This document shows, in pieces, positions 9,159-16,788 of a stretch of 64,000 bases of DNA (within the stretch, counting starts at the first letter, position 1; each line of letters begins with the position of its first letter). Source of the DNA: Flavobacterium endoglycinae (GTDB taxonomy: Bacteria > Bacteroidota > Bacteroidia > Flavobacteriales > Flavobacteriaceae); contig NZ_CP071448.1 in NCBI RefSeq assembly GCF_017352115.1, positions 2,193,001 to 2,257,000 of the forward strand. The letters run 5' to 3'. The notes beneath the pieces were generated by a model. It was not told the origin of the DNA. It worked only from the letters and a program-made list of their open reading frames with translations, and did not search any database. Both the position numbers and the translations under genes were made by a program.

Positions 9159-10276
9159 TTAATCTTTTTTAAACACCGAAATAGGAACTTGAGGCTGTCT
9201 GACATAATCATCAAAATATGTTTTAATTTTATAAGAATTTATTAATAACTTCTCGAGTTCTTCGGGTGCAATATTTTTTTGAATAACTTCACCTTTATTA
9301 TTAAGCAGGTAATTAGTGGGAAATGAAAATATTTTTTCTTTAAAGGCAAAAACACCATTCTCATCTAAATAATTTTTCCACGGTATTTTTTTTTCAATTA
9401 CTCTTTTCTGCCAATATGTCTTTACATTTTCTGTTTTATCTGTAGAAATACTGATTATATTCAGACCATTTGAATTATATCTTTCGTATAAGGCAATCCA
9501 TTTTGGCATTTCTTCTAAACACGGCCGACAGCGACTAAACCAAAAATCTATTAAAGTATATTCTGTTTCGGGTATTTGTAATGTTTCAAATTTTAAATTA
9601 ATGTCTTTCAAAACTATTTCAGGAAACTCGAAACCTTCTCTAATTTCTATATCTAAGAACTCTTCATTTATCTTTTTCCAAAGAATGTCATTTTTAATTT
9701 TTTGTGAAAAAGATTGCAGACTTTTATTATATAATTCTGTATACCCTTCTTTATTGAATCTTCCAATTAAAAACCAAAGTGCAACATATGAATCTGGATT
9801 CTCTTTAATATAATTGAATAATCTCTCGTCTAAACTTTCATCAAAATTGTAAAAATGAAAATTTCTTTTTTATCTTTAAAAATATAAGGGATGAATCTAT
9901 TTAAAAATTCTTTATTGGTATTCCCGTTTGATTTTTTTATTCTGAAATTTGAATCCAAAGATATTAAGGTCGTCGTATTATCAATAAAACAACAATCAAA
10001 TCTAAGCTTACCACTATTTTTTTCACTATTTAAACCAACTACATACATTTGAGGATAATTGATACTGAGATTCAAATGAAATTCATTTTTAATGATAGGA
10101 ATACTTAAGAATTGATTTTCATAATATTTATCATCTAAAAATAGTCCTGGAATAAAAGAAATAGTATCGTTAATGTTTTCTTTTGCCTCTATGTTTCCAT
10201 GTACTGTAATTTTAACCTGACTATAAATCAAGCCAGAAATAAATAAAGTAAAAATTGTAATCGTTTTATTTATCAT
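9159..10276 (-). pseudogene. TlpA-like thiol-disulfide oxidoreductase, frameshifted
   Basis: Paralogue of the gene at 7501-8688. The first frame (start 10276) gives a signal peptide (MINKTITIFTLFISGLIYSQ) and a DUF4369-like domain, then stops after 148 codons. From about 9870 the other frame runs open to 9159. It contains NFDESLDERLFNYIKENPDSYVALWFL, matching the linker of the paralogue, and a thioredoxin domain with SRCRPC in place of CGPC. One added base at the A6 tract (T6 at 9866-9871 on the plus strand) restores a 372-aa protein. The CRPC active site is unusual but keeps both cysteines. An internal ATG at 9611 could yield a leaderless thioredoxin domain, which would stay in the cytoplasm. 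Confidence 0.85.
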
Positions 10277-10351
10277 CTTTAGTTATTTAGGAATAAGTTT
10301 CACAACAAAATGTAGTGAAACTTAAAAATGGGAAATATGATGTCTTAAAAA

Positions 10352-10540
10352 TTAGGCATAACAACAATAACTGCAAACACCTGTTTCTCCATTATTTGTT
10401 ACTGCACATCCAGAATCACAAGCACGTGTAGATACGCAAACACCTCCAGTACCGATATCGCTCCCAGCCATAATAGTCTTCATTTCTTTTCTTGATAATT
10501 TTCCTTGCGCTGTTGCAAGAGACATTTTTTGAATTTTCAT
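10352..10540 (-). CDS. RiPP/bacteriocin-like precursor peptide, six-Cys core (copy A)
   Basis: 62 aa with the same 27-residue leader as the peptide at 8772-8960. The 35-residue core begins DIGTGGVCVSTRAC and ends GVCSYCCYA, with six Cys including a CSYCC cluster. The core is otherwise unrelated to copy B, although length and Cys number are the same. It is followed 75 bases later by the frameshifted TlpA gene, so precursor plus TlpA is one duplicated module. Predicted fate: leader removed at Gly-Ser by the C39 exporter, core exported and disulfide-bonded in the periplasm (inference). Confidence 0.85.
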   Translation of the reverse strand: MKIQKMSLATAQGKLSRKEMKTIMAGSDIGTGGVCVSTRACDSGCAVTNNGETGVCSYCCYA

Positions 10541-10695
10541 AGTTTTAAAATTTTTAATTATTATGCATTCTAAATCAAAAAATAAAAATTTGCCGCGATC
10601 AAGTTTTTTTAAGATTTAAGATGCAAAAATGGTTGAAACAAAAATTACTCAATCGTTTTTTGTAGGAAATTTTTAGGTTATTTTTAGGAAATTCA
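10464..10695 (-). repeat. Leader-and-promoter repeat, copy A
   Basis: Second copy of the block at 8884-9108, offset by about 1580 bases. It covers the leader codons and some 150 bases upstream. The leader codons differ from copy B by a few silent bases only. Preservation of both promoter region and leader with a replaced core is the hallmark of cassette-type diversification. Confidence 0.85.
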
Positions 10696-10749
10696 AAAAA
10701 ATATTTAAAATTTATTAAGAAATAACTGTATATTGGTTTTTTATTTTTG

Positions 10750-11067
10750 ATGATAATGGAACATGAAAATTTGGTAAAAGCCAGAAAAGAAAAAGGTTTA
10801 ACCCAAAAGGAAATGGCAGAAATGCTAGCTATGGAGCAGACTACTTATTCTAAAAAAGAGAGAGGTATATCTCGAATACGTGAAAACGAATGGGCTCGTT
10901 TTGCTAAAATATTAGATAAAAATATCGATGACCTTAAAAAGAATTTTTCACAAGCTAACGAAATTGATAATCATAAAATGTATTTACAGATTATTGAAAT
11001 GATTATTAAATACAGCCAGAAATTAGAAGAAGAAAATTCAGTTTTGAAGCAGCTTTTAAAAAAGTGA
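10750..11067 (+). CDS. XRE-family helix-turn-helix regulator
   Basis: 105 aa from the ATG at 10750; a TTG at 10747 and an ATG at 10756 are also in frame. The HTH occupies about residues 8-60 (ARKEKGLTQKEMAEMLAMEQTTYSKKERG), with Ser/Lys-rich recognition helix. The C-terminus is a short coiled coil (YSQKLEEENSVLKQLLKK), probably for dimerisation. It is the only plus-strand gene among the minus-strand precursor genes and diverges from copy A of the precursor promoter region, so it may control that promoter. The same architecture (HTH plus EN-K-L coiled tail) is found at 26830-27243. Confidence 0.85.
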   Translation: MIMEHENLVKARKEKGLTQKEMAEMLAMEQTTYSKKERGISRIRENEWARFAKILDKNIDDLKKNFSQANEIDNHKMYLQIIEMIIKYSQKLEEENSVLKQLLKK

Positions 11068-11075
11068 TTTAGGTA

Positions 11076-11111
11076 TAAAAAAAATAGAGAGGAAACATTT
11101 TTCCTCTCTAT
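11076..11111 (-). terminator. Rho-independent terminator for the 58-aa precursor
   Basis: ATAGAGAGGAAA (11084-11095) pairs with TTTCCTCTCTAT (11100-11111). On the minus strand the stem is followed by a run of eight T (A8 at 11076-11083). It therefore stops minus-strand transcripts before they enter the convergent XRE gene, and may also mark the end of that gene's transcript. Confidence 0.75.
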
Positions 11112-11136
11112 ATAAAAACAATCTAAATATGATATA

Positions 11137-11289
11137 TTATTTGTAATATACATTTTCTCTAGGAGATGTCACTTGATCAGCCCTAACCAAATAAAACCAA
11201 TCTAAGTGACCAATTTTCCTGAGAATCCCGACACCAATCATCAATGTTGGGATAAATTGCTCAATGTTCCACGATCGAGCGCCTACGAA
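11137..11289 (-). pseudogene. 3' remnant of an unrecognised gene
   Basis: A 50-codon open frame with no start at its head. It ends in a TAA at 11137-11139 and is preceded by an in-frame TAA. The translation (GARSWNIEQFIPTLMIGVG...LRKIGHLDWFYLVRADQ...RENVYYK) looks like the C-terminal end of a real globular protein rather than chance A/T-rich sequence, and the DNA is richer in GC than its flanks. I do not recognise the family. It is probably debris of a gene deleted during assembly of the precursor island. Confidence 0.5.
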
Positions 11290-11356
11290 TTAAAAAAAAC
11301 ATGACTAAATTTTAAAAAGGCTTTATTGTACATTACTTATTAAATAATTTTAAAAA

Positions 11357-11533
11357 CTAACTTACTTCTGAATAGTATAATTCAGGGTAATAATCTGCAC
11401 AGTCTTCAAAAGATATAATTGAATTCCATGTTTCACATTTTGATGCCTCGACATTAGTAGTGCCTACTATTGTTTTTTGTTCGCTTGCACTTATTTCTTG
11501 TGAACCTTCTAGATTTAAAATATACTTCAACAT
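11357..11533 (-). CDS. Short leader-type precursor peptide, two-Cys core
   Basis: 58 aa, ATG at 11531-11533. The start MLKYILNLEGSQEISASEQK followed by TIVG matches the 'MLK-ILNL-GAQ-LS--EQK-I-GG' leader pattern of flavobacterial natural-product precursors, with the final GG degraded to VG-T. The tail contains two Cys (SKCETW and EDCADYY) and is acidic and Tyr-rich. The gene lies 47 bases downstream of the intact VKOR-thioredoxin gene and is followed by a terminator. With two Cys, a single disulfide put in by that neighbour is plausible. The leader match is clear; the function is inferred. Confidence 0.75.
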   Translation of the reverse strand: MLKYILNLEGSQEISASEQKTIVGTTNVEASKCETWNSIISFEDCADYYPELYYSEVS

Positions 11534-11580
11534 AACACTAAATTTTATTCATTCTTTATTCAAATCTTAAGCCAAAAAAC

Positions 11581-13140
11581 TTAAGCTATTCTTTCGAGAA
11601 TTGTTTCTTTTTCGTCTACGAAATCATTTAAGAAATATTTCAATTCACTTAATTCATATTCGTTAGGAAACAATTTTTCGTTTACAATCTTCACTGGTGT
11701 ATAATTAAAATCATTTTTAGAACACCACTCATATTGTTTATTGATCTCTTGGTTAATCATCATGCTGACATTTTCAATCTGCCATTTTTTTAACCATCTT
11801 TTCAGACTCATTTTTTTAATATGCCAATCTGAAATTGCCTCTACCGTTTTTCCTGGAGTTAATCTATTAATTGTTAGAAGTCTTTCGACAACTGCTTTAT
11901 ATGGATTATCTACATTCTCAGGATTAATATTAAATAATACTGTCAAATATATTTTATCAGGAAATTTTAAAACTAAATCAAACGCTTCTTGAAATGTTTT
12001 ATGACAGTGTACACAACTTGGACTTATTACTATCGTTAATCTTACTACTGCGTTTCGGTTTCCAAAATTCAAACCTCTTAAATCTTCAAATCCGTTTGTG
12101 TGTGTGACTTTTTTAGATAAGAAGTTTAACAGACTGTAATTTCTTTTGAACTTTTTTAATTCCTTTAATGAATTCTCATTGTCAAGAACATTCTTTGCTG
12201 CTGATTTTACTACAAACCAAATTGGTATTAAAAGAGCCAAAGAGAATACATATGGGAAAATGGCACTAAAACTAAAACTTAATGTAAATAAGTCTGACGA
12301 AAACCATATAAGGCTTTGAGTAAAAATCAAAAACGAAACCATTAAACACATGACGCACCATTTTTGAAGTTCGAATTTTTGAATCCATATTGACGACACT
12401 ATAACAGGGATAGCCAATAAGCTCAAGAAACCAACAAAAATAGATGAACTCAGTGGCTGTACTAAAATTGCAATAAAACTTGCGCCGAAGAACAACAATG
12501 GCAAGTCTGAAAAACTTATCCATTTATTCTCATAATTTTCGTTAAATCCAAGTACAGAATTACAAGATGAATTGGTACTTAGATTACAGAAATTTGAGAT
12601 AACACTATTTTTAAAACCAAGTTTTTCCTGAACAATTAATGTACTCACGATCAATCCTAATGATGATGTCAATAAAAATATGATACTAAAAACATTGTAT
12701 GTATTGTAAAAAAATGATAATCCGCCTAGAAGTAAAAAAGGAACGAAGTATTTTAACCAGCTCAATTCTACTCTTAAATTTTCTCTTGCCACCACATTAT
12801 TTGGCTCAATTGCCACAATAACACCATTCCAGTCCAAAAGGAATTTATCATAAGATATTTTCTGCGATCCTTTTTTCATGGTATTGATTCGGACAAAATT
12901 CTTTGCCTTCTCAACCAAAATCAATTCATCTTTAAAATAGGCCAAAAAATTTGAAGGCAGATCTACGATTTGTTCTTTTGGAACACGCACCGCTGCATTC
13001 TCAATTGATAACAAATCGAACGAATCAGTTATCGCAAACAAGCTTGGATAATTCGGATGCGAAAGGAACAAATCTTTAAATTCGCTTTTCACTTCGGAAT
13101 ATCGGTTTATTTGAAGAAATTTTTGAATGAGTTTCAACAT
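11581..13140 (-). CDS. C39-like / VKOR / thioredoxin fusion oxidoreductase
   Basis: 519 aa from the ATG at 13140. The longer frame from 13215 adds 25 residues that do not align with the paralogue at 5818-7357. Order of domains: a C39-peptidase-like domain without the catalytic Cys (about 1-115, HPNYPSLFAITDS); a membrane VKOR domain with loop cysteines Cys185/Cys193 and CVMC at 262-265; and a C-terminal DsbA-like thioredoxin domain with CVHC at 376-379. Such fusions are known in Bacteroidota and make disulfides de novo, passing electrons to quinone. The degenerate C39 domain might hold leader peptides near the redox site (inference). It is the only intact copy in the island, so the cluster may still be functional despite the broken paralogue. 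Confidence 0.9.
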   Translation of the reverse strand: MLKLIQKFLQINRYSEVKSEFKDLFLSHPNYPSLFAITDSFDLLSIENAAVRVPKEQIVDLPSNFLAYFKDELILVEKAKNFVRINTMKKGSQKISYDKFLLDWNGVIVAIEPNNVVARENLRVELSWLKYFVPFLLLGGLSFFYNTYNVFSIIFLLTSSLGLIVSTLIVQEKLGFKNSVISNFCNLSTNSSCNSVLGFNENYENKWISFSDLPLLFFGASFIAILVQPLSSSIFVGFLSLLAIPVIVSSIWIQKFELQKWCVMCLMVSFLIFTQSLIWFSSDLFTLSFSFSAIFPYVFSLALLIPIWFVVKSAAKNVLDNENSLKELKKFKRNYSLLNFLSKKVTHTNGFEDLRGLNFGNRNAVVRLTIVISPSCVHCHKTFQEAFDLVLKFPDKIYLTVLFNINPENVDNPYKAVVERLLTINRLTPGKTVEAISDWHIKKMSLKRWLKKWQIENVSMMINQEINKQYEWCSKNDFNYTPVKIVNEKLFPNEYELSELKYFLNDFVDEKETILERIA

Positions 13141-13363
13141 GTTCTTGGACTGTTTTAAATCGTAATTGCAGTACAAAGATTGGTGTTTTTCTTCAAAAAA
13201 TAATTCCGAAAGCACACAATTTATTAATTATACTACATACAATTTATAAATTATAGCATCCTTTATATTAATTCAATTATCTGATTATCAACAAATTAAA
13301 TGAAAAATTAAGATTTAAAAACACTAAAAACCCAATTCTCGATCAAGAGCATGTCATTTTCTT

Positions 13364-13371
13364 TAGTTTTG
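13364..13371 (+). promoter_or_regulatory. Putative -7 promoter box of the 48-aa precursor
   Basis: TAGTTTTG fits the Bacteroidota TAnnTTTG box and lies 30 bases before the ATG at 13401. No clear -33 TTG is present at the usual distance, so the call is moderate. Confidence 0.45.
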
Positions 13372-13400
13372 ACATATCAGTAACCTTAATACAATTAAAG

Positions 13401-13547
13401 ATGGCAACTATGAATTTTAAACTTGAAGATTTTGAAGTAGAAAAATTGACTAAAAATCAACAAAAAAAAGTAAGAGGGGGAGATGAAGTAACAACATCAT
13501 CAGCACCAGTAGATCCTGGTAAAAAAGACACCAACGGAAACGTATAA
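13401..13547 (+). CDS. GG-leader precursor peptide without cysteine
   Basis: 48 aa (47-base alternative start at 13410 would remove MAT). Leader MATMNFKLEDFEVEKLTKNQ ends QKKVRGG, a canonical double-glycine C39 cleavage site with the L-K-NQ-K--GG block of Bacteroidota natural-product leaders. The predicted core is only 21 residues, DEVTTSSAPVDPGKKDTNGN plus a final Val, with no Cys or aromatic residue. It has Thr and Ser that a dehydratase could modify; the only such enzyme in the window is 44 kb away. It converges with the TPR-AraC gene at 13591. It may be a secreted signal peptide rather than a toxin. Confidence 0.75.
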   Translation: MATMNFKLEDFEVEKLTKNQQKKVRGGDEVTTSSAPVDPGKKDTNGNV

Positions 13548-13590
13548 TTTCCGAATCAATTTAAGCTCCAAAAAAATATTTTTATAGCTA

Positions 13591-15351
13591 CTAAATATTA
13601 TTCGCAAACTGAGCTGGAGATACTCCAGTTCTTTTGCGAAATGATTTTGCAAAAGATACTGCATTTTTAAATCCTACACTTTCGGCGATTGCCTGCGTAG
13701 AATATTTTCTATACATATGGTTTGTAATCATCTCATTGATTACGTAATTAATTTTAAGTTCGTTCGAATACTCTCCAAAAGATTTACCAAATCGTTTATT
13801 TACCACATAAGACAAATACGTTGTATTTGTTTTGATTTTTTTTGCTACATACGGCAAGGTAAAATCAGCATTCAAATACTCTAATTTGTTTTCAAGAGCA
13901 AGAAGCTTTTCGACAATTTTGTTCTCCTTCGCTTCATCAATACTCAAATTGATATTCTCTTTTTTAAGATGAATTTCTTCCGTTTCAAAAACTTCTTCAT
14001 CATGTACTTCCACAAGCGCTAACTCTGGATTATTTTTCTTCTCAATGTTTGCTTTAAATTCTTCTATTAAAGCGTTCATTTTTTTATGTGCTTTATTTTT
14101 ATCCCTAATATTTTTTATAAGAAGGAATACAATTCCAACTACTAATAAAACATAAAATACTTTTAAAGCTTTGTTCAAGAAAACATCGTACCGATATTTT
14201 TCTTGAATCACAACCATTTCTTCCGTTAAATCATTTACTCCTAATTTATAATTTACTTCTAAAGCTTCATGATTTAACTTCGTTTGAAACTGCTCATAAT
14301 TATCCAGATAAATTTTAGAATGTTTATAAGCAAGTTCCGGCTCTTTCATCAAATTATAAATCTTTGCCTGATAGTAATTTGACTTTAGAAAATCTATATT
14401 ATTTGATTTTGTTATTTCAGCCAGTGAATCACATTTTTTAAAGAAAACAATTGCTTTATCATACTTTTTTGTAGTAAAATAAATATCTCCCAAGTTGTAA
14501 TTTGCAACGCATGTAAGATCTGGCTGATTATTTTGTCTCGAATACAATAAAATATCATAGTAAGTCTTTTCGGCTGCTTTATAATCTCCTTTCCAGTTAT
14601 ATATATTGCCTAAGCTTAATTTTGCTGTGATTTTATTGTCTGCGAAATTTTGCGAATAATTAATGGCTCTTTTATAAAAATATTCGGCAGAATCAAGCAA
14701 GATTTTTTTATCTAAATTCTTAATAAAATAATTTTCATATGAACTTCCAAGACTTACATTAATGTTACTCTTTCTATTTAAAAAATCTTCTTTAGAAAAA
14801 AGTCCTTCATTTTGATCGACAAAATCATTTAACTGCCTTAAATTTTTGATTGCTAATTGATAATTCCCGACAGCTTCGTTTATCAAAGCTATATTTCCTT
14901 TAAATTTGACAATTTGAATTATATCACCAATTTCCAGCGAAAGTTTCATCCCTTGCTGGTATTTTTCAAGTGCAGCACTAAAGTTACCCCTTTTCCAGTC
15001 GGCTAAACCACCATAATTGTAGATGTAGGATTTAAGCTGAGTTTTATCTCGTGAGTCAGGCACTTTTTCAAGATATTTAAGTGCCAGTGTGTACTTTTCT
15101 TTAGAGAGTTTGGTATTTCCCTTAATCTGAAACAATTGTGTCATTGCACCATTTGCAAAAGCCAAGTGCTTAAAATTGTTTGATTTTGCCATCTGATTAG
15201 CGTATACAAGGGCACTATCGACATTAGCATTATAATTTAGTCGAATTTTTTCTTGCAATATCAAATACTCTTCTTCAGTCAATGCACTTTTATGTTGGGC
15301 AAATGCAGTATTAAGAACAAAAAAAAGTAGAAAAGAGATGATCAGCCTCAT
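13591..15351 (-). CDS. Membrane TPR-AraC transcriptional regulator
   Basis: 586 aa. A signal peptide (MRLIISFLLFFVLNTAFAQ) is followed by a periplasmic array of about six TPR units (about 25-380; for example YNLGDIYFTTKKYDKAIVFFK). A membrane helix (FYVLLVVGIVFLLIKNI, about 395-412) follows, then a cytoplasmic coiled linker and a C-terminal AraC-type double HTH (about 480-586, ending KSFRKRTGVSPAQFANN). This architecture lets a periplasmic ligand control DNA binding. It is common in Flavobacteriia and often adjoins small peptide genes; here it converges with the GG-leader peptide at 13401. A peptide-sensing role is inferred. Confidence 0.88.
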   Translation of the reverse strand: MRLIISFLLFFVLNTAFAQHKSALTEEEYLILQEKIRLNYNANVDSALVYANQMAKSNNFKHLAFANGAMTQLFQIKGNTKLSKEKYTLALKYLEKVPDSRDKTQLKSYIYNYGGLADWKRGNFSAALEKYQQGMKLSLEIGDIIQIVKFKGNIALINEAVGNYQLAIKNLRQLNDFVDQNEGLFSKEDFLNRKSNINVSLGSSYENYFIKNLDKKILLDSAEYFYKRAINYSQNFADNKITAKLSLGNIYNWKGDYKAAEKTYYDILLYSRQNNQPDLTCVANYNLGDIYFTTKKYDKAIVFFKKCDSLAEITKSNNIDFLKSNYYQAKIYNLMKEPELAYKHSKIYLDNYEQFQTKLNHEALEVNYKLGVNDLTEEMVVIQEKYRYDVFLNKALKVFYVLLVVGIVFLLIKNIRDKNKAHKKMNALIEEFKANIEKKNNPELALVEVHDEEVFETEEIHLKKENINLSIDEAKENKIVEKLLALENKLEYLNADFTLPYVAKKIKTNTTYLSYVVNKRFGKSFGEYSNELKINYVINEMITNHMYRKYSTQAIAESVGFKNAVSFAKSFRKRTGVSPAQFANNI

Positions 15352-15469
15352 TCAATTTATTATTTTTTGGAATCTCAAAATTAGTCTATAAATTATCAAT
15401 AAACTAAAATTAATTTATCTTATTTGTGATTATTTTTTAACTATATAATATAAATATAACAATTTTCCT

Positions 15470-15501
15470 TTGTTTTGTTATATTTTTATTCCTTAAATTT
15501 G
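15470..15501 (+). promoter_or_regulatory. Promoter of the acyl-CoA dehydrogenase gene
   Basis: TTG at 15470-15472, a 21-base spacer, then TAAATTTG at 15494-15501. This fits the Flavobacterium consensus TTG-N17-23-TAnnTTTG. The expected transcription start leaves a short leader before the ATG at 15522 and excludes the TTG at 15504 as the likely start. Confidence 0.6.
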
Positions 15502-15521
15502 TTTTGAAAAAAACTAATCAA

Positions 15522-16703
15522 ATGAAACCAGACTTATTTCAAGCTCCAGATTATTACAACCTTGACGATTTATTAACAGAAGAACATAAATTAGTCCGCG
15601 AATCTGCTCGTGCATGGGTTAAAAGAGAAGTTTCTCCAATCATTGAAGAATATGCTCAAAAGGCAGAATTTCCTAAGCAAATTATAAAAGGACTTGGTGA
15701 AATTGGCGGATTTGGACCTTATATCCCTGTAGAATATGGTGGTGCTGGTCTGGACCAGATTTCATATGGGCTGATAATGCAGGAAATTGAAAGAGGTGAT
15801 TCTGGTGTAAGATCCACTTCATCGGTGCAATCTTCACTGGTTATGTACCCGATCTGGAAATACGGAAACGAAGAACAACGAATGAAATATCTCCCAAAAT
15901 TAGCAACGGGAGAATATATAGGATGTTTTGGATTAACTGAACCTGATCATGGTTCTGATCCAGGAAGCATGATTACCAATTTTAAAGATATGGGTGATCA
16001 TTATTTGCTAAATGGTGCCAAAATGTGGATTTCAAATGCTCCTTTTGCAGATATTGCTGTTGTTTGGGCAAAAAATGAAGAAGGCAGAATTCACGGTTTG
16101 ATTGTTGAAAGAGGAATGGAAGGTTTTACAACTCCTGAAACTCACAACAAATGGTCACTGCGTGCATCTGCAACTGGAGAATTAATATTTGATAATGTAA
16201 AAGTTCCCAAAGAAAATCTTCTACCTAATAAATCAGGATTAGGAGCACCACTTGGCTGTTTAGATTCAGCGAGATATGGAATTGCCTGGGGAGCTATTGG
16301 CGCTGCAATGGACTGCTACGATACCGCTTTACGTTATGCTAAAGAAAGAATCCAGTTTGGAAAACCAATTGGCGGAACACAACTTCAGCAAAAAAAATTA
16401 GCAGAGATGATTACCGAAATCACAAAAGCGCAATTATTAACATGGCGTCTAGGTGTTTTAAGAAATGAAGGAAAAGCAACCTCTGCGCAGATTTCAATGG
16501 CAAAACGCAACAATGTTGATATGGCCATACACATTGCCCGTGAAGCTAGACAAATGTTAGGCGGAATGGGAATCACGGGTGAATATTCTATTATGAGACA
16601 CATGATGAACCTTGAAAGTGTCATTACTTACGAAGGAACTCATGATATTCATTTACTCATAACCGGAATGGATGTGACTGGAATTCCAGCATTTAAATCA
16701 TAA
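15522..16703 (+). CDS. gcdH: Glutaryl-CoA dehydrogenase-like acyl-CoA dehydrogenase
   Basis: 393 aa from the ATG at 15522. Full-length acyl-CoA dehydrogenase fold: N-terminal helical domain, middle beta domain with the FAD/substrate loop CFGLTEPDHGSDPGSM, and C-terminal helices with RIQFGKPIGGTQLQQ and RQMLGGMGITGEY. The catalytic base is Glu371 in TYEGTHDIH, the arrangement specific to glutaryl-CoA dehydrogenases, which oxidise and decarboxylate glutaryl-CoA to crotonyl-CoA in lysine/tryptophan breakdown. It is monocistronic, with its own promoter and a strong terminator. Confidence 0.88.
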   Translation: MKPDLFQAPDYYNLDDLLTEEHKLVRESARAWVKREVSPIIEEYAQKAEFPKQIIKGLGEIGGFGPYIPVEYGGAGLDQISYGLIMQEIERGDSGVRSTSSVQSSLVMYPIWKYGNEEQRMKYLPKLATGEYIGCFGLTEPDHGSDPGSMITNFKDMGDHYLLNGAKMWISNAPFADIAVVWAKNEEGRIHGLIVERGMEGFTTPETHNKWSLRASATGELIFDNVKVPKENLLPNKSGLGAPLGCLDSARYGIAWGAIGAAMDCYDTALRYAKERIQFGKPIGGTQLQQKKLAEMITEITKAQLLTWRLGVLRNEGKATSAQISMAKRNNVDMAIHIAREARQMLGGMGITGEYSIMRHMMNLESVITYEGTHDIHLLITGMDVTGIPAFKS

Positions 16704-16734
16704 ACAACTATTAAATTATATACAAAAACAATAT

Positions 16735-16764
16735 AAAAAGCTTCTTCTAACCGAGAAGCTTTTT
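16735..16764 (+). terminator. Terminator of the glutaryl-CoA dehydrogenase gene
   Basis: AAAAAGCTTCT (16735-16745) and AGAAGCTTTTT (16754-16764) form a perfect 11-base stem with an 8-base loop and a T-rich end. Confidence 0.85.
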
Positions 16765-16771
16765 ATATTTG
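16764..16771 (+). promoter_or_regulatory. -7 promoter box of the DUF3050 gene
   Basis: TATATTTG matches TAnnTTTG and abuts the terminator of the previous gene. The ATG follows 17 bases later. No convincing -33 TTG is present because the upstream DNA is the terminator stem. Confidence 0.5.
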
Positions 16772-16788
16772 CACAAAATTTTATATAA

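Noticed and set aside
11581..13215. A 544-aa start for the VKOR fusion
   Set aside because: The extra 25 residues do not match the paralogue, which starts at the equivalent of the ATG at 13140.
13338..13347. CGATCAAG shared between the 48-aa precursor upstream region and the duplicated precursor promoters
   Set aside because: Eight bases only, different distance and orientation relative to the genes; too weak to claim a common operator.
1450..15351. The first island as a lanthipeptide cluster
   Set aside because: There is no dehydratase, cyclase or radical SAM enzyme in it; the modifying genes present are thiol redox proteins and a glycosyltransferase-like protein.
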